Part shown: positions 11,253-19,403 of the stretch, one piece after another
How positions within the stretch are numbered: position 1 is the first letter of the stretch
Layout of the letters: every line of letters starts with the position of its first letter
Origin: Armatimonadota bacterium
GTDB taxonomy: Bacteria > Sysuimicrobiota > Sysuimicrobiia > Sysuimicrobiales > Humicultoraceae
Direction: 5' to 3'
Assembly (NCBI GenBank): GCA_016869025.1
Contig: VGFA01000002.1
Coordinates: 186,001 to 250,000, forward strand
DNA: 64,000 nt
Notes under the pieces: model-generated
The model's input: only the letters and a program-made list of their open reading frames with translations
Told to the model about the DNA's origin: nothing
The model's database searches: none
Program-made: the position numbers and the translations under genes

Positions 11253-12815
11253 ATGAGAAGACCGGGCACTGCAGTCGTCGCTTCCGCCGTCCTGGCCTGC
11301 GCGCTCTTCCTGGCTTTCCTGCCTGCGGGGTACGCGCAACTACCTCGCAAGGGCGGCGTGCTTCGCTTCGCGCTCGCAGGTGACCCCCCCACACTCGACC
11401 CACACGCGACGACCGCGCTCATAGCAGCCTACATCATGCACCACTCGCTCGAAACCCTCTTCACCATCAACTCGCGGCTCGAGCCTGTGCCCATGCTGGC
11501 CGAGAAGTACACGGTGAGTCAGAACCGGAGGGTCTACACGATCAGCCTTCGCAGGGGGGTCCTGTTCCACACCGGCCGAGAGATGACCGCCGACGACGTT
11601 GTGGCGTCGCTCAACCGATGGGGCAGGGTGAGCACCCGGGGTCGCGTGGTGTTCGCTAACGTGGAGTCGCTGAGCGCCTCTGACCCCGGTACGGTCGTCT
11701 TCAGGCTGAAGGAGCCGAACGTGCTCCTCACCACGGACCTGGCCTGGTGGGCTCAGCCAGCAGTCATCTACCCGAAGGAGATGGCCGAGGAAGCTGGCCT
11801 GGTACCCATGAAGCGGCTGGTCGGTACTGGCCCGTTCCGCTTCGTCGAGTACATCCCCGACCGCGTCATCCGCCTGGAGCGGTTTGACAGGTACGTGGCA
11901 CGCACCGAGAGGCCAGACGGGATGAGCGGGCAGCGGGTGGCCCATCTCGACGGAATCGTCTACACCCCGGTTCCGGACCCGGCTGTCCGCACTGCCCAGA
12001 TCCAGCGCAACGAGATGGACTTCGCCGAGATCCTCTCTCCCGACGAATACGACCGGCTGCGCAGGGAGCCGTCGATCGTCCCGGTGCGAGCGCCGCTGCC
12101 GAGCACGCTGGCCTTCGTGCTGAACAAGCGCACCGGTATGATGACCAACCCAAAGATACGCGAGGCGTTCTCGGCGGCCCTGAACGCGCCCGCGATCCTG
12201 CAGGCTACCTACGGGCACAGGGAGTTCTTCCGCCAGAACCCCAGCCTGCTGCCCAAGGAGCACTTCATGTGGACCGACGCCGGCAAGGAGTACTACAGCA
12301 GGAACGATCCGGCGCTCGCCAGGCGGCTGCTCCAGGAGGCCGGATACAGAGGCGAGCCGGTCCGCTGGCTGGTGATTTCCGACTTCTTCTGGGCGTTCAA
12401 CTCTGCCCCGGTTGCCAAGTCTCAGCTCGAGAGAGCGGGGTTCGTTGTGGATCTCCAGGTCACGGACTGGCCAACGAACCAGGCCCGCAGGAACCGGTTT
12501 GAGGGCTGGGATGTCACGCCGGTCCACTTCTCGGCTGTCCCGGATCCAACGCTCCACCTGGCTCTCAGCCCCACCTATGTGGGATGGTACGAGAGCCGCG
12601 ACATGGCGGCGCTGGTGGCACTGATGCGCCGCCACGGCGACCCCAAGGTGAGGATGGGCCTGTGGCGACGGGCACAGGAGCTGTTCTGGAAGGACATCCC
12701 GATGACCGTGATCGGCGAGGGCTTCTTCATGCACGGCAGGCGGCCTGAGCTGAAGGGCTACGCGGGAATGCCATCCCACTACTTCTGGAACACCTGGCTG
12801 GACCCACAGCGCTGA
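11253..12815 (+). CDS. Peptide-type ABC transporter substrate-binding protein (SBP_bac_5)
   Basis: Secreted binding protein of the DppA/OppA family, 520 residues. A signal peptide (MRRPGTAVVASAVLACALFL to about AYAQ) is followed by the family opening GGVLRFALAGDPPTLDPHAT and the RRGVLFHTGREMTADDVVASL motif near residue 105. The cleavage site is of the ordinary type (AYAQ), with no lipobox cysteine. The ATG at 11253 has a TTGGAGG ribosome site; a GTG immediately before it is also in frame. One of the few plus-strand genes; it lacks adjacent permeases and is followed 10 bases later by a URO-D-family gene, with which it probably forms an operon. Substrate unknown. Confidence 0.9.
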   Translation: MRRPGTAVVASAVLACALFLAFLPAGYAQLPRKGGVLRFALAGDPPTLDPHATTALIAAYIMHHSLETLFTINSRLEPVPMLAEKYTVSQNRRVYTISLRRGVLFHTGREMTADDVVASLNRWGRVSTRGRVVFANVESLSASDPGTVVFRLKEPNVLLTTDLAWWAQPAVIYPKEMAEEAGLVPMKRLVGTGPFRFVEYIPDRVIRLERFDRYVARTERPDGMSGQRVAHLDGIVYTPVPDPAVRTAQIQRNEMDFAEILSPDEYDRLRREPSIVPVRAPLPSTLAFVLNKRTGMMTNPKIREAFSAALNAPAILQATYGHREFFRQNPSLLPKEHFMWTDAGKEYYSRNDPALARRLLQEAGYRGEPVRWLVISDFFWAFNSAPVAKSQLERAGFVVDLQVTDWPTNQARRNRFEGWDVTPVHFSAVPDPTLHLALSPTYVGWYESRDMAALVALMRRHGDPKVRMGLWRRAQELFWKDIPMTVIGEGFFMHGRRPELKGYAGMPSHYFWNTWLDPQR

Positions 12816-12825
12816 GGCCGGGGTC

Positions 12826-13830
12826 GTGACCAAGCGCGAGCGCCTGCTGGCAGCGGTCGAAGGACGCCGGCCCGACCGGACGCCTGTCTCCTTCTGGCGC
12901 CACTTCCCGAGGATAGACCACGATCCGGAGCTGCTTGCCGAGGCTATGATCGAGTTTCAAGAGCAGTTCGATCTCGACCTCGTCAAACTCATGCCCAGCG
13001 GCATGTACGGAGCCGAGGACTACGGCTGCGAGGTAGGCGATCCAGACCCGACAACCGGCGCCAAGCGGCTGCTAGCAAGCCCGGTAGACGGCCAGCAAGG
13101 GTGGGCCGCGCTGGAGCGCCCGCTGCCACCTGAACAGGGAGCCCGAGGCAGGGAGCTAGTGTGCCTGCGCCTGGTCCGCCGGGCTCTCAACCACGAGGTA
13201 GCGGTGCTTCAGACCATCTTCAGCCCGAGCACGACGGCCGCGAAAGCGGCCGGCCGGGACCGCTGGATCGCGCTGCTCCGATCCGATCCGAACAGCGCGC
13301 ACAGGATTCTGTCGCAGGTGGCGAGGAGCGAGCGCGCCTTCGTCGCGGCCTGCCTGGACGCGGGCGCCGACGGTGTGTTCTTCGCGACGCAACTGGCAGG
13401 CGACGGCCTGCTGGCCTGGGACGAGTACTCTACGCTCTGCCTGCCCCACGACCTCGTCGCCCTCGAACCACTGCGGGGCCGCCCGCACCTGTCGATAGCC
13501 CACATCCACGGCGAGCGGCCGCTATTCGACCTGGCGCGGTTCTATACCCTTCCGATGGTCAGCTGGCACGACCGCAGGACCTCGCCTGATCTGTGTGAGG
13601 GCCTGACGAGGACGGGCTCGGGGGCTGCGGCAGGAGGACTGGATGAGCGCGGTGTTCTGTCAGACGGCCCTGCGGAACGGATCGGTGAGGATGTCCGCGA
13701 TACCCTCGACCGGGTGCGCGGATGCAGTAGCGGGCCCCGCCACATGCTGGCACCGGGCTGTGTACTGCCCCTCCAGGTTCCGGATGCGCACCTCCTGGCC
13801 GCGAGGAGCGCGGTGGAGGAGAGCGGATAG
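12826..13830 (+). CDS. Uroporphyrinogen decarboxylase (URO-D) family protein
   Basis: 334 residues with a GTG start 10 bases after the binding-protein stop. The opening KRERLLAAVEGRRPDRTPVS and the motifs GADGVFFATQ, LSIAHIHGE, VSWHDRRTSP and HMLAPGCVLP follow the URO-D/MtaA superfamily TIM-barrel pattern. This superfamily includes heme-pathway decarboxylases and corrinoid or thiol methyltransferases. No other heme genes are present, and the conserved URO-D N-terminal arginine cluster is not evident, so a heme role is doubtful; a methyltransferase-like or other catabolic role is more likely but not shown. Pairing with a peptide-type binding protein hints that it acts on an imported compound. 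Confidence 0.75.
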   Translation: MTKRERLLAAVEGRRPDRTPVSFWRHFPRIDHDPELLAEAMIEFQEQFDLDLVKLMPSGMYGAEDYGCEVGDPDPTTGAKRLLASPVDGQQGWAALERPLPPEQGARGRELVCLRLVRRALNHEVAVLQTIFSPSTTAAKAAGRDRWIALLRSDPNSAHRILSQVARSERAFVAACLDAGADGVFFATQLAGDGLLAWDEYSTLCLPHDLVALEPLRGRPHLSIAHIHGERPLFDLARFYTLPMVSWHDRRTSPDLCEGLTRTGSGAAAGGLDERGVLSDGPAERIGEDVRDTLDRVRGCSSGPRHMLAPGCVLPLQVPDAHLLAARSAVEESG

Positions 13831-13840
13831 CCAGCCGGCG

Positions 13841-15955
13841 CTACTCCCCTACCGTGATCACCACACGGGCCGGCCTTGACTCGACGCCTCCGGCGCCAAC
13901 GGCCACCGCCGTGATGGTCAGCCGGTCGCCCGCACGCGGCGGCGGCGCAAGGTGCACGCGCGCCTCCCAGGCGCCCTGACCGGACGTCGGCACATTGATC
14001 GGCCCGATCAGCACGGCGTGACCATCGGCCCGGCCGCGGGCGTATTCTACGGTGACCTTCACCTGGGCTGCCCCGGCCGCTGTCCCCCTGATAAGCAGGG
14101 GTGAGTCGATGGCGTCGCCGGGCCTCGGCGCAACGATGACCGGCGGCGCAGGCTGCGCCGGCGGCTCAGGACGCACCGGCGGGGATGGGCCGGGCGGAGC
14201 GATCACCGGAGGGGTGGGTGTGGGCGCAGGCCCAGGCGTGGGTCGAGACCAGGGTGTGGGCGTGGGCACGGGCGTGGGCTCGGGCCTGGGCGGGGGAGTG
14301 GGCCGCAGCGTGGGCGTGGGAGGCCGGGTCGGCTCGATGGTGAAGGTCCAGCTCGTCGTGGCCTCGTTGCGCGCCAGGTCGGCGACGCGCGCCTGGACGC
14401 GGTTCGGCCCCTGCGGGAGTGGGTCGGCAGGCGAGTAGAGGGCGCTGGTCTCGGTGATCGCCACCGGGCGCGCCTCGCGTCCGTTGACCCAGAGCCGGAA
14501 GCTCCCCGGGTCGAGACCGGCAGGCCCACGCTCGGCCAGTCCCAGGATTATCGTGGGCTGACGCTCGCTCACCACGGAGCCGGGTTCGGGCGAGCGGCGC
14601 GTGAACTCAGGGGGCAGGCCGTCGATCACGACCGTACCCGCGTGCATCTCGATCTCCATGCCTGCCACGCGCAGGCGGACGGTCACGCCCGCCCGCGACG
14701 CCGTGTCTCCGTGCCGCACCGCGTAGCGGCCGGTGTACGTTCCCAGGGGACCCTCGACCATTCCCACGCCTCGCTCGATCCGGCCGATGTCAAACCAGGC
14801 GCTCCCGCGCGGCGTGCCCCGCAGCGTCACTACCAGCGTGGCTCCGATTCCAAGCGGCCCGTGGTCGCTGATGTAGGCGCCGTAGATCCTGGGCGGGAGA
14901 GGGTAGATCGGCGTCGGGATCGGGCGCGGCATCGGGACAGGCGGGATCGGCAGCGGCGGGGTCGGAGTGCGCGCGCGTATCTCCCACACGTCGCCGGTCT
15001 GCGGATTCGCCCTGAGCTCCACCTCCATGCCGCGGCGCAGCAGGTCCCAGGTGACCTGGCGGCCGTCCAGGAAGAAGGCGGCCTCCCCGGCGATTCGCAG
15101 GATCTGGCCGTCGCCGAGCGCCATCACCCGGGATCCTATGCTCTCCACCAATCCGGTGAGCGCTCTGTAGTAGGCGCGCACCGACAGCGCCTGCCCAAGG
15201 GCATCAGCGGTGACGCGCACGGAATCTCCCCGACGTATCTGATCGAGCGAGACCGAACCGCTGCGGCCCGAGGACACCTCGGTGAGGAAGATCGTGGTGG
15301 CTGCGGTCACGGCGAACCTCCAGATCATCCCGTCGGCGGCCACATGCAGGCGTGCCGGGAGCGCGTACGGATCCACCTGCGCAACCGTGCCTTCGACAGA
15401 GACGAGTTGCGGCGTCGGTGGGACAACAGGCGTGGGCCGGACCGGCTCCGGCGGCGCAGGCGGGATGACCGGCAGGGGCCGGACCGGCTCCGGCGGCCCG
15501 GGCAGTGGCGCTGCGGCCGGCGGAGGGGCCGGATAGCGCGCCGATGTCACGTGCACGATGCGCCCGGCCGGATCCCAGTTCACGCTGGCTCCCAGGGCCT
15601 CGCCCACGAACCGCAGGGGCACAAGCGTTCGGCCGGCCAGCACCATGGGCGGCACATCGAGCAGGACCGTGCGCCCATCCACCAGGGCACGGCGGACTCC
15701 CGGCTGCAGGACAACGACCGTGGCGCCGTGGCGCGCGACCACCCGTCCGGGATCAGGCTGCCATTCGACCTGGGCCCCCAGCCGCTCGAAGACCCCGCGC
15801 AGAGGGATCAGCACGCGCCCGGCCACTACCACCGGGGGCTGATCGAAGGCGACCACCTGCCCGTCTGCGACGACCCTCACCGCCTGCGCTTCGGCCGGGT
15901 GGGGAAGCACGCCCGCCGCCATGACGAACGCCATAGCCACGACTCGCAACGCCAT
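13841..15955 (-). CDS. Secreted copper-amine-oxidase-N-domain protein with Pro-rich linkers
   Basis: 704 residues. A signal peptide ends near AEAQ (residue 24). Residues about 25-135 hold two copies of the copper amine oxidase N-terminal-like repeat (VVAGRVLIPLRGVFERLGAQ and VLAGRTLVPLRFVGEALGAS). These repeats are common in extracellular proteins of Bacillota and relatives and are not themselves oxidases. Then come a Pro-rich linker, a beta-rich region, a second Pro-rich linker near residue 340, Ig-like segments (residues about 355-540), a long Pro/Thr linker and a final Ig-like domain. A surface or envelope protein of unknown role. It converges with the URO-D-like gene. Confidence 0.85.
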   Translation of the reverse strand: MALRVVAMAFVMAAGVLPHPAEAQAVRVVADGQVVAFDQPPVVVAGRVLIPLRGVFERLGAQVEWQPDPGRVVARHGATVVVLQPGVRRALVDGRTVLLDVPPMVLAGRTLVPLRFVGEALGASVNWDPAGRIVHVTSARYPAPPPAAAPLPGPPEPVRPLPVIPPAPPEPVRPTPVVPPTPQLVSVEGTVAQVDPYALPARLHVAADGMIWRFAVTAATTIFLTEVSSGRSGSVSLDQIRRGDSVRVTADALGQALSVRAYYRALTGLVESIGSRVMALGDGQILRIAGEAAFFLDGRQVTWDLLRRGMEVELRANPQTGDVWEIRARTPTPPLPIPPVPMPRPIPTPIYPLPPRIYGAYISDHGPLGIGATLVVTLRGTPRGSAWFDIGRIERGVGMVEGPLGTYTGRYAVRHGDTASRAGVTVRLRVAGMEIEMHAGTVVIDGLPPEFTRRSPEPGSVVSERQPTIILGLAERGPAGLDPGSFRLWVNGREARPVAITETSALYSPADPLPQGPNRVQARVADLARNEATTSWTFTIEPTRPPTPTLRPTPPPRPEPTPVPTPTPWSRPTPGPAPTPTPPVIAPPGPSPPVRPEPPAQPAPPVIVAPRPGDAIDSPLLIRGTAAGAAQVKVTVEYARGRADGHAVLIGPINVPTSGQGAWEARVHLAPPPRAGDRLTITAVAVGAGGVESRPARVVITVGE

Positions 15956-16040
15956 CGTGTCTCCTCCGGGGATCTTTCTCCTCGATTACATTACGGGGGG
16001 GCGGGCCTGGAAGTTCGCATTCGGGCCCTGGGCCGGGAGA

Positions 16041-16068
16041 GGCGGAGCCCTCTTGAGAGGGCTCCGCC
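16041..16068 (-). terminator. Strong hairpin after the iron-type SBP gene
   Basis: GGCGGAGCCCTC and its exact complement GAGGGCTCCGCC flank a TTGA loop, a 12-bp perfect stem. It lies about 70 bases beyond the stop of the binding-protein gene ending at 16138. No clear U-run follows. It is the only notable structure in the 182-base gap. Confidence 0.6.
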
Positions 16069-16137
16069 ACCTCAAACCAGAAGGACCGCGTGCGCCGCTC
16101 TCGGCGGAGGACGACCGCGGCGGCAGGCTATGCGCGC

Positions 16138-17160
16138 CTACTTGGGCAGCGGGAAAATCTCCTTCAGCCAGCGCTCCAGCAGGCGATTCCTGACCTCCGT
16201 CTTCCCGAATCGCGCGAAGTCGTACTTGATCACGTTGAAATCCTGGAAGCGAGGCGACAGCCGGGAGACAGGCGTCCGCGCGTTCGATAGGATCTGATAT
16301 GACTCACCCACCTCGTAGGCCAGTCGCTGCGCCTCGGGAGTCAACGCCCACTCGATGAAAGCGATGCCATTGGCCCGGTTGGGCGCGCCCTTGATCAGGC
16401 TGACGCCGCCGATCTCGTAGCCTGTTCCATCGCGTGCCGATCCGTAGGTGATGGGAAAGCCCCTAAGGATCTGTGATACCGATTCGTGGTTGAAGGTGAT
16501 GCCTATGGCGACTTCACCTCGGCCTGCCAACACGCCCGGGGCCGTCCCGGCCCGCGTGTATTCAGCCACGTTAGGATGGATCCGCTTGAGCAGTTCAAAC
16601 GCCTCGCTCTCACCGTACACCTGCACGACGGTCGCCAGCATCGTGTACCCGGTGCCCGAAGTCGTGGGGTTCGGGTAGGAGACCAGCCCCCGGTAGCGGG
16701 GATCGGCCAAGTCCTTCCAGGTCTTGGGCTCCGGAAGGTTCCGCTCGCGCAGCAGGCGCGGGTTCAACGCCCAACCCAGTATGCCCATGTACAGGGGGAT
16801 GTACCTGCCCGCGACGACCTCTCGGATTTCAGATCGGAGTTCATCCCAGTTGCGCGGCCGGATGAACTCGGTCAGCCCCTCCTCGTAAGCCACCCACTGC
16901 GGATCACCCGTTCCGCCGAACCAAACGTCGAAGATGGGGTTGGCCCTCTCTGCCCGTACCCGGACCAATGCTTCCCCAGCGCTCATCCGGATGAAGTCGA
17001 GGGTGATACCCGTTGCGCGCGGGAACTGGACTTTGAGTTCATTGCACCAGGCCAGGTCCGGCACGCAGAGAATGTTGACTCGCCCGGGCGCAGGCCCTGC
17101 TTCCGCCACACCCAGGGCCGCGAGCGCGCAGACTACTCCTGCCAGCAAGAACCGCCTCAT
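16138..17160 (-). CDS. FbpA/AfuA-type ABC substrate-binding protein
   Basis: Binding protein of the iron(III)/extracellular solute-binding family 1 class, about 340 residues. A signal peptide (MRRFLLAGVVCALAALGVAE) is followed by a mature chain with IFDVWFGGTGDPQW, PKTWKDLADPRYRGLVSYPN and GTGYTMLATVVQVYG, the family hinge and ligand-region motifs. The ATG at 17160 is preferred over one 21 bases upstream because a GGAGGGAGGAG ribosome tract sits just before it. It follows the gntR-pfpI pair in the same direction with a 65-base gap and may belong to that operon. No permease or ATPase gene is adjacent. Ligand could be iron or an organic anion. Confidence 0.85.
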   Translation of the reverse strand: MRRFLLAGVVCALAALGVAEAGPAPGRVNILCVPDLAWCNELKVQFPRATGITLDFIRMSAGEALVRVRAERANPIFDVWFGGTGDPQWVAYEEGLTEFIRPRNWDELRSEIREVVAGRYIPLYMGILGWALNPRLLRERNLPEPKTWKDLADPRYRGLVSYPNPTTSGTGYTMLATVVQVYGESEAFELLKRIHPNVAEYTRAGTAPGVLAGRGEVAIGITFNHESVSQILRGFPITYGSARDGTGYEIGGVSLIKGAPNRANGIAFIEWALTPEAQRLAYEVGESYQILSNARTPVSRLSPRFQDFNVIKYDFARFGKTEVRNRLLERWLKEIFPLPK

Positions 17161-17225
17161 CACGTCTCCTCCCTCCTTCACGATCTGGCGATGCTCCTGT
17201 GTTCTCCCACCACGCCCAATCCCAA

Positions 17226-17759
17226 TTAGGCGGAGCGCCCCTCTGTTAGCGCCTCGATGATGGTCCGACAGAAATCTCCCGTGTCCGGGGGTTTCATGGC
17301 CGTCACCAGATTCCCGTCCCGAAGGACTCGCCGCTCAACCCATTGGGCCCCTGCGTTGGTCACGTCGTCGCGAATGCCCTGGTACGAGGTGACCGTACGC
17401 CCTTTCAACACCCCTGCAGAGATCAGCACCCAAGGCCCGTGACAGATGGCTGCTATGACCCTCTGGGCTGCCCAGGCTTCCTGCACCATGCGTAGGACAT
17501 CCGGCGACTGCCGGAGCTTGTCGGGAGCCCATCCGCCAGGGATCACCAGAGCGTCAAACTCGTCTCCCTTCAATTCTGCGGCGGTCCTGTCAACGTCTAT
17601 CTGTAGCCCTTGCCGCGACTGATAGGCATTCGCGCTCCCCGTCCCGACCACAACAACCTCCGCTCCCTCCTCCCGAAAGCGCATGATCGGATACAATCCC
17701 TCGGTGGCATCGAATTCCTTCTCCAGGAACACGGCCACACGCTTGCCAGTCAGCTTCAT
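17226..17759 (-). CDS. DJ-1/PfpI family protein
   Basis: 177-residue class I glutamine-amidotransferase-like protein of the PfpI/DJ-1 family (reported as intracellular proteases or protein/nucleotide deglycases). The start KRVAVFLEKEFDATEGLYP, the motif DALVIPGGWAPD, and the nucleophile elbow AAICHGPWVL with the catalytic Cys followed by His are present. Its ATG overlaps the stop of the upstream GntR gene by four bases, so the two are translationally coupled. Stress defence is the likely role. Confidence 0.92.
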   Translation of the reverse strand: MKLTGKRVAVFLEKEFDATEGLYPIMRFREEGAEVVVVGTGSANAYQSRQGLQIDVDRTAAELKGDEFDALVIPGGWAPDKLRQSPDVLRMVQEAWAAQRVIAAICHGPWVLISAGVLKGRTVTSYQGIRDDVTNAGAQWVERRVLRDGNLVTAMKPPDTGDFCRTIIEALTEGRSA

Positions 17760-18634
17760 CCGTTCTCACCCCCGACGCCGGTTGTTTCCGTGCCGACATC
17801 CCTGCCATTCCCCCGTCCGCCCACTTGTCCGCCCAAGGGCGGAGGGACCACTCCATGTGGGGTTCGCACCACGACGACTTCAAAGCGGCTTCGATCTCCC
17901 CGGTGCTTGGCCTCGTAATGCTCGATGGGGCGGCCGTCATCCAGGTAGCTCGTGCTCCTCACCAGCGCCAGAGGAGCCCCCTTGGTCGTCCCCAGTAGAC
18001 GCGCGTCGTTCTCGGAAGCGGCGATGGCCTCAATCGTCCGAATGCCGCGAGCAATGCGAAGCCCGTACTTCCTCTCCAACAGGGCGTAGAGGGATTCCCT
18101 CTCAATCTCCTCGCGGGTGCCAACTAGATCCGGACACAGGTACTTGGGAATGCACGTGACGCTTCGCAGCATGGGCTCGCGCCCGATCGTCCGCAGGCGC
18201 TCGATGCGAATCACGGGCGCCCCCGGGGCGACGCCGAGGGTCTCTGCCAATGCAGGCGGGGCTTCAATTACTGACTGGCTGAGCACTCGTGTGCGTGGCT
18301 GTAGGCCCTGAGCCACCATGTCCTCGTAGAAACCCGTCAGGCGCCCTACCAGTCGTTCCCGGATCTTTGGCTCGGCCACGTAGGTGCCCCGTCCACGTTC
18401 CCGCTTGACGAGGCCTTCCGTCGCCAGGTCGGAGAGCGCTTGCCGGACCGTGACTCGCGATACGCAGAAGGCCCGACAGACATCTGCTTCGGAAGGAAGC
18501 CTCGTGCCAGCAGGCCACACACCACTCACGATCTTGTCCTTGAGCGAGTCCTTGATCTGCCGGTAGAACGGGACCTGCGTGCTGCGGTCTATGGGATGGC
18601 AGGAATCAAGAGAGGCGTTCACCGGCTCTTTCAC
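17756..18634 (-). CDS. GntR-family (HutC type) transcriptional regulator
   Basis: 292 residues. N-terminal winged helix (YRQIKDSLKDKIVSGVWPAG, then LPSEADVCRAFCVSRVTVRQ and LVKRERGRGTYV; residues about 25-90) followed by a UTRA effector-binding domain (residues about 105-260, ending in HYEAKHRGDRSRFEVVV). The last 30 residues are a Gly-rich tail. HutC-type regulators respond to small metabolites. It heads a run with pfpI (4-base overlap) and a binding-protein gene, which it probably controls along with itself. A TATAAT box stands 70 bases upstream. Confidence 0.93.
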   Translation of the reverse strand: MKEPVNASLDSCHPIDRSTQVPFYRQIKDSLKDKIVSGVWPAGTRLPSEADVCRAFCVSRVTVRQALSDLATEGLVKRERGRGTYVAEPKIRERLVGRLTGFYEDMVAQGLQPRTRVLSQSVIEAPPALAETLGVAPGAPVIRIERLRTIGREPMLRSVTCIPKYLCPDLVGTREEIERESLYALLERKYGLRIARGIRTIEAIAASENDARLLGTTKGAPLALVRSTSYLDDGRPIEHYEAKHRGDRSRFEVVVVRTPHGVVPPPLGGQVGGRGNGRDVGTETTGVGGENG

Positions 18635-18694
18635 GTCTTCTCACCCTCCGCCAGTCGCAGCATGAGAGGCAGACCCGGCCGACGACAAAGAAGC

Positions 18695-18715
18695 ACTAAC
18701 ATTATAACATCCCTA
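18695..18715 (-). promoter_or_regulatory. Promoter/operator candidate of the gntR operon
   Basis: A minus-strand TATAAT (18701-18706) is embedded in the plus-strand direct repeat TAACATTATAACAT. The repeat over the -10 is a plausible regulator site. The -35 is not clear. The rest of the 151-base gap shows nothing else. Confidence 0.5.
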
Positions 18716-18785
18716 CAATACTTGCCGCACCACGTTGATGTGCTCGGCCGGGCGATCGCGGGATGCTGATGGCAGACGGAGAAAC

Positions 18786-19403
18786 TCAGGGGTGCCAGAC
18801 GCGCCAGAGGGCTTCGACCTGCTGCCGGGTCGCCTCCGGCGAGCCGTTGTTGTCCACGACCCATGTGGCCAGGGGGACCTTCTCGCGGAGTGGACGCTGA
18901 GCGCGCAGCCGCTGCCGGGCGGCTTCCTCGGTGATGCCGTCGCGGGCCGCGAGGCGGGCGATCTGCGTGGCCTCGTCCACGGTGACAACGACCGTGCCGT
19001 CCAGCGCGAAGGCCTCGGCCGGCGCCACATCCAGCAGCAGTGGGATATCCACGCCAATCGTGGCCCCAGGACGCGCAGACCGCAAGGCCTCAATCTCCTC
19101 CTCGATGCGACTGCGAATCCTGGAATGCGTGATCGCGTTCAGCCGTGCGCGGGCATCGGCGTCGCTGAAGATGAGCGCCGCCAGCGCCTTGCGGTCCAGG
19201 GTGCCGTCGGCGGCCAGTACGCACGGGCCGAAGGCCTCGACGATCTCGCGGAGGGTCTCGGTGCCCGGCGTAACCACCTCCCGCGCGATGGCATCCGCGT
19301 CAATCACGTGCGCGCCCATCTCGCGGAGAAACCCCGCCACCAGGCTCTTGCCGCTGGCGATCCCGCCGGTGAGCCCGATCACCCGCACGATGTTCCGGCT
19401 CAC
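18786..19403 (-). CDS. coaE: Dephospho-CoA kinase
   Basis: Last enzyme of coenzyme A synthesis, 205 residues. P-loop GLTGGIASGKS at the N-terminus, DADAIAREVV, the LDRKALAALIF segment and DIPLLLDVAP are the family motifs in order. The ATG overlaps the stop of polA by four bases; polA-coaE adjacency is common in bacteria. Confidence 0.96.
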   Translation of the reverse strand: MSRNIVRVIGLTGGIASGKSLVAGFLREMGAHVIDADAIAREVVTPGTETLREIVEAFGPCVLAADGTLDRKALAALIFSDADARARLNAITHSRIRSRIEEEIEALRSARPGATIGVDIPLLLDVAPAEAFALDGTVVVTVDEATQIARLAARDGITEEAARQRLRAQRPLREKVPLATWVVDNNGSPEATRQQVEALWRVWHP

